Assembly: GCA_050748485.1 (NCBI GenBank)
Contig: JBOGPP010000106.1
Location: 1-64,000, forward strand
Origin: TH5896 sp050748485
GTDB taxonomy: Archaea; Thermoproteota; Nitrososphaeria; Nitrososphaerales; Nitrososphaeraceae
DNA length: 64,000 nt
Direction of reading: 5' to 3'
In this document: piece after piece, positions 63,374 to 64,000 of the stretch
Layout of the letters: each line of letters starts with the position of its first letter
Numbering within the stretch: the first letter of the stretch is position 1
Made by a program: the position numbers and the translations under genes
The notes under the pieces: generated by a model
Databases searched by the model: none
Seen by the model: only the letters and a program-made list of their open reading frames with translations
Told to the model about the DNA's origin: nothing

Positions 63374-64000
63374 TCATACGAATAATATTGACGAGTATCC
63401 CACGACGGAAGACTTGTCTCCTGTTATGTCACCGCTGGTGGCATATCTAATTAGCTCCCCTCGCGTAGCGCCTCGATTTTTTGCTGCAACCATTACCGTC
63501 GCGATAGCACCATATCCACAAGCAGATACGTTGTACTCTCGTAGTGTGTGATAGAACGCGCTGATATCCAGTGAAAGAATTGACTTGATAAGTTGCGAGT
63601 CTTTTCGATGTGCTTCGGAATTTGATTCGTAATGAGTAAAATCAGATGATGCAATTAACATAAACTCCTCTCCTTTAGAGCTCCACTCGTTTACAGTATC
63701 TGAGATGGCAGATCCAAGTTCAAGGGCCAGATATTCCTCTTGATTGGTCAAAATTATCGGAACTATTGCAAATTTCTCGGTAGTATACAACAAGAACGGA
63801 ATCTGAACCTCTAGACAATGATCTCGGCTATGTGCAAACTCATCAAAATCCATTGACGTTGCTCTAGAAGCGATATCTTTTGCCACCTGTGGATTCACCA
63901 TTACGTCACCTATCGGTGATTCCCAAATCCCATTCATTGTAGTGGCCACGGAGGAGCCCAAACCATAATGATTGGGCCCAACAAGTACGACGTTGTTAAA
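63374..64000 (-). CDS. MEMO-family protein (AmmeMemoRadiSam B), 5' end outside window
   Basis: Partial: the frame continues in step through the window end, where it reads VVLVGPNHYGLG, the family's metal-site histidine motif, so the N-terminus is beyond 64000. The visible ~208 residues show RDHCLEVQIPFLLY, ASSDFTHYE and SACGYGAIATVM, all MEMO marks. The function is unknown; it belongs with AMMECR1 and radical SAM proteins, and its place directly before mvk suggests cotranscription with isoprenoid genes. Confidence 0.88.
   Translation of the reverse strand, partial: FNNVVLVGPNHYGLGSSVATTMNGIWESPIGDVMVNPQVAKDIASRATSMDFDEFAHSRDHCLEVQIPFLLYTTEKFAIVPIILTNQEEYLALELGSAISDTVNEWSSKGEEFMLIASSDFTHYESNSEAHRKDSQLIKSILSLDISAFYHTLREYNVSACGYGAIATVMVAAKNRGATRGELIRYATSGDITGDKSSVVGYSSILFV

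Noticed and set aside
1..64000. CRISPR arrays, insertion sequences, integrases or rRNA genes
   Set aside because: No regularly spaced repeats, transposase or integrase motifs, or rRNA signatures were seen.

Overview
The window looks like a chromosomal stretch of an ammonia-oxidising archaeon of the Nitrososphaeria (Thaumarchaeota), most likely a soil-type Nitrososphaerales relative. The reasons are a moderately AT-rich base composition (about 40% GC by eye), archaeal information-processing genes (primase PriS/PriL, an LSm protein, archaeal-type ArgRS, GlyRS and GluRS), the archaeal mevalonate branch (isopentenyl phosphate kinase, type 2 IDI, GGPP synthase), an Amt transporter followed by two PII proteins, a PsbP-like secreted protein, many TATA boxes about 25 nt before leaderless starts, and several bacterial-type acquisitions (UvrABC, MetK) that are typical of this lineage. 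The genus assignment is inference.

Layout. 0-7.5 kb: an intron-containing tRNA-Arg, a small unknown gene, phosphoglycolate phosphatase overlapping ArgRS, two secreted-type proteins (one PsbP-like with a damaged 5' end), an orphan ABC-2 permease, a winged-helix protein and a dUTPase-like enzyme. 7.5-17 kb: LSm, MetK, an SDR, then cobalamin genes cbiD, cbiG, cbiX, cbiC on the plus strand and cobB/cbiA on the minus strand, with CBS and SRPBCC proteins between them. 17-23.5 kb: a compact minus-strand uvrB-uvrA-uvrC run that reads on towards cobB. 23.5-30 kb: a long non-coding stretch, a SpoT-hydrolase-like HD protein, and an electron-transfer operon fixA-fixB-fixC with FixX fused to the end of FixC. 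30-34.3 kb: thioredoxin-like protein, amt with an ornate promoter, two PII genes and three unknown small genes. 34.3-39.2 kb: a 1-kb gene-poor region, a nucleotide-sugar dehydrogenase, MtnA, a DUF59-PqqD-like fusion overlapping a methyltransferase-like gene. 39.2-47 kb: Zn-ribbon-like protein, priS, priL, glyS, a ferredoxin-NADP-reductase-like flavoprotein and a cobalamin-binding-type radical SAM protein. 47-53 kb: NUDIX hydrolase, tRNA-Ala and a group of lineage-type genes (MEDS-like, UbiA-like membrane protein, UbiE-like methyltransferase, divergent kinase, Cys/His protein, long coiled coil). 53-64 kb: AMMECR1, a glycosyltransferase, a C39-like/TPR protein, a stand-alone glutamine amidotransferase, then a long minus-strand run: (beyond the edge) memo - mvk - ipk - idi2 - ggpps - gltX - fahA-like.

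How parts work together: MetK supplies SAM for the cobalamin methyltransferases and the other methyltransferases and radical SAM protein; the cobalamin genes supply B12, which the radical SAM protein at 45.4 kb may use. MetK and MtnA cover both ends of methionine/SAM salvage. The isoprenoid run makes the C20 precursor for tetraether lipids (and quinones), and the UbiA-like/UbiE-like pair and the radical SAM protein are candidates for downstream lipid or quinone tailoring. Amt and the PII pair handle ammonium uptake. FixABCX and the FNR-like protein are candidates for redox balancing. I saw no CRISPR array, insertion sequence, integrase, rRNA or obvious phage element.
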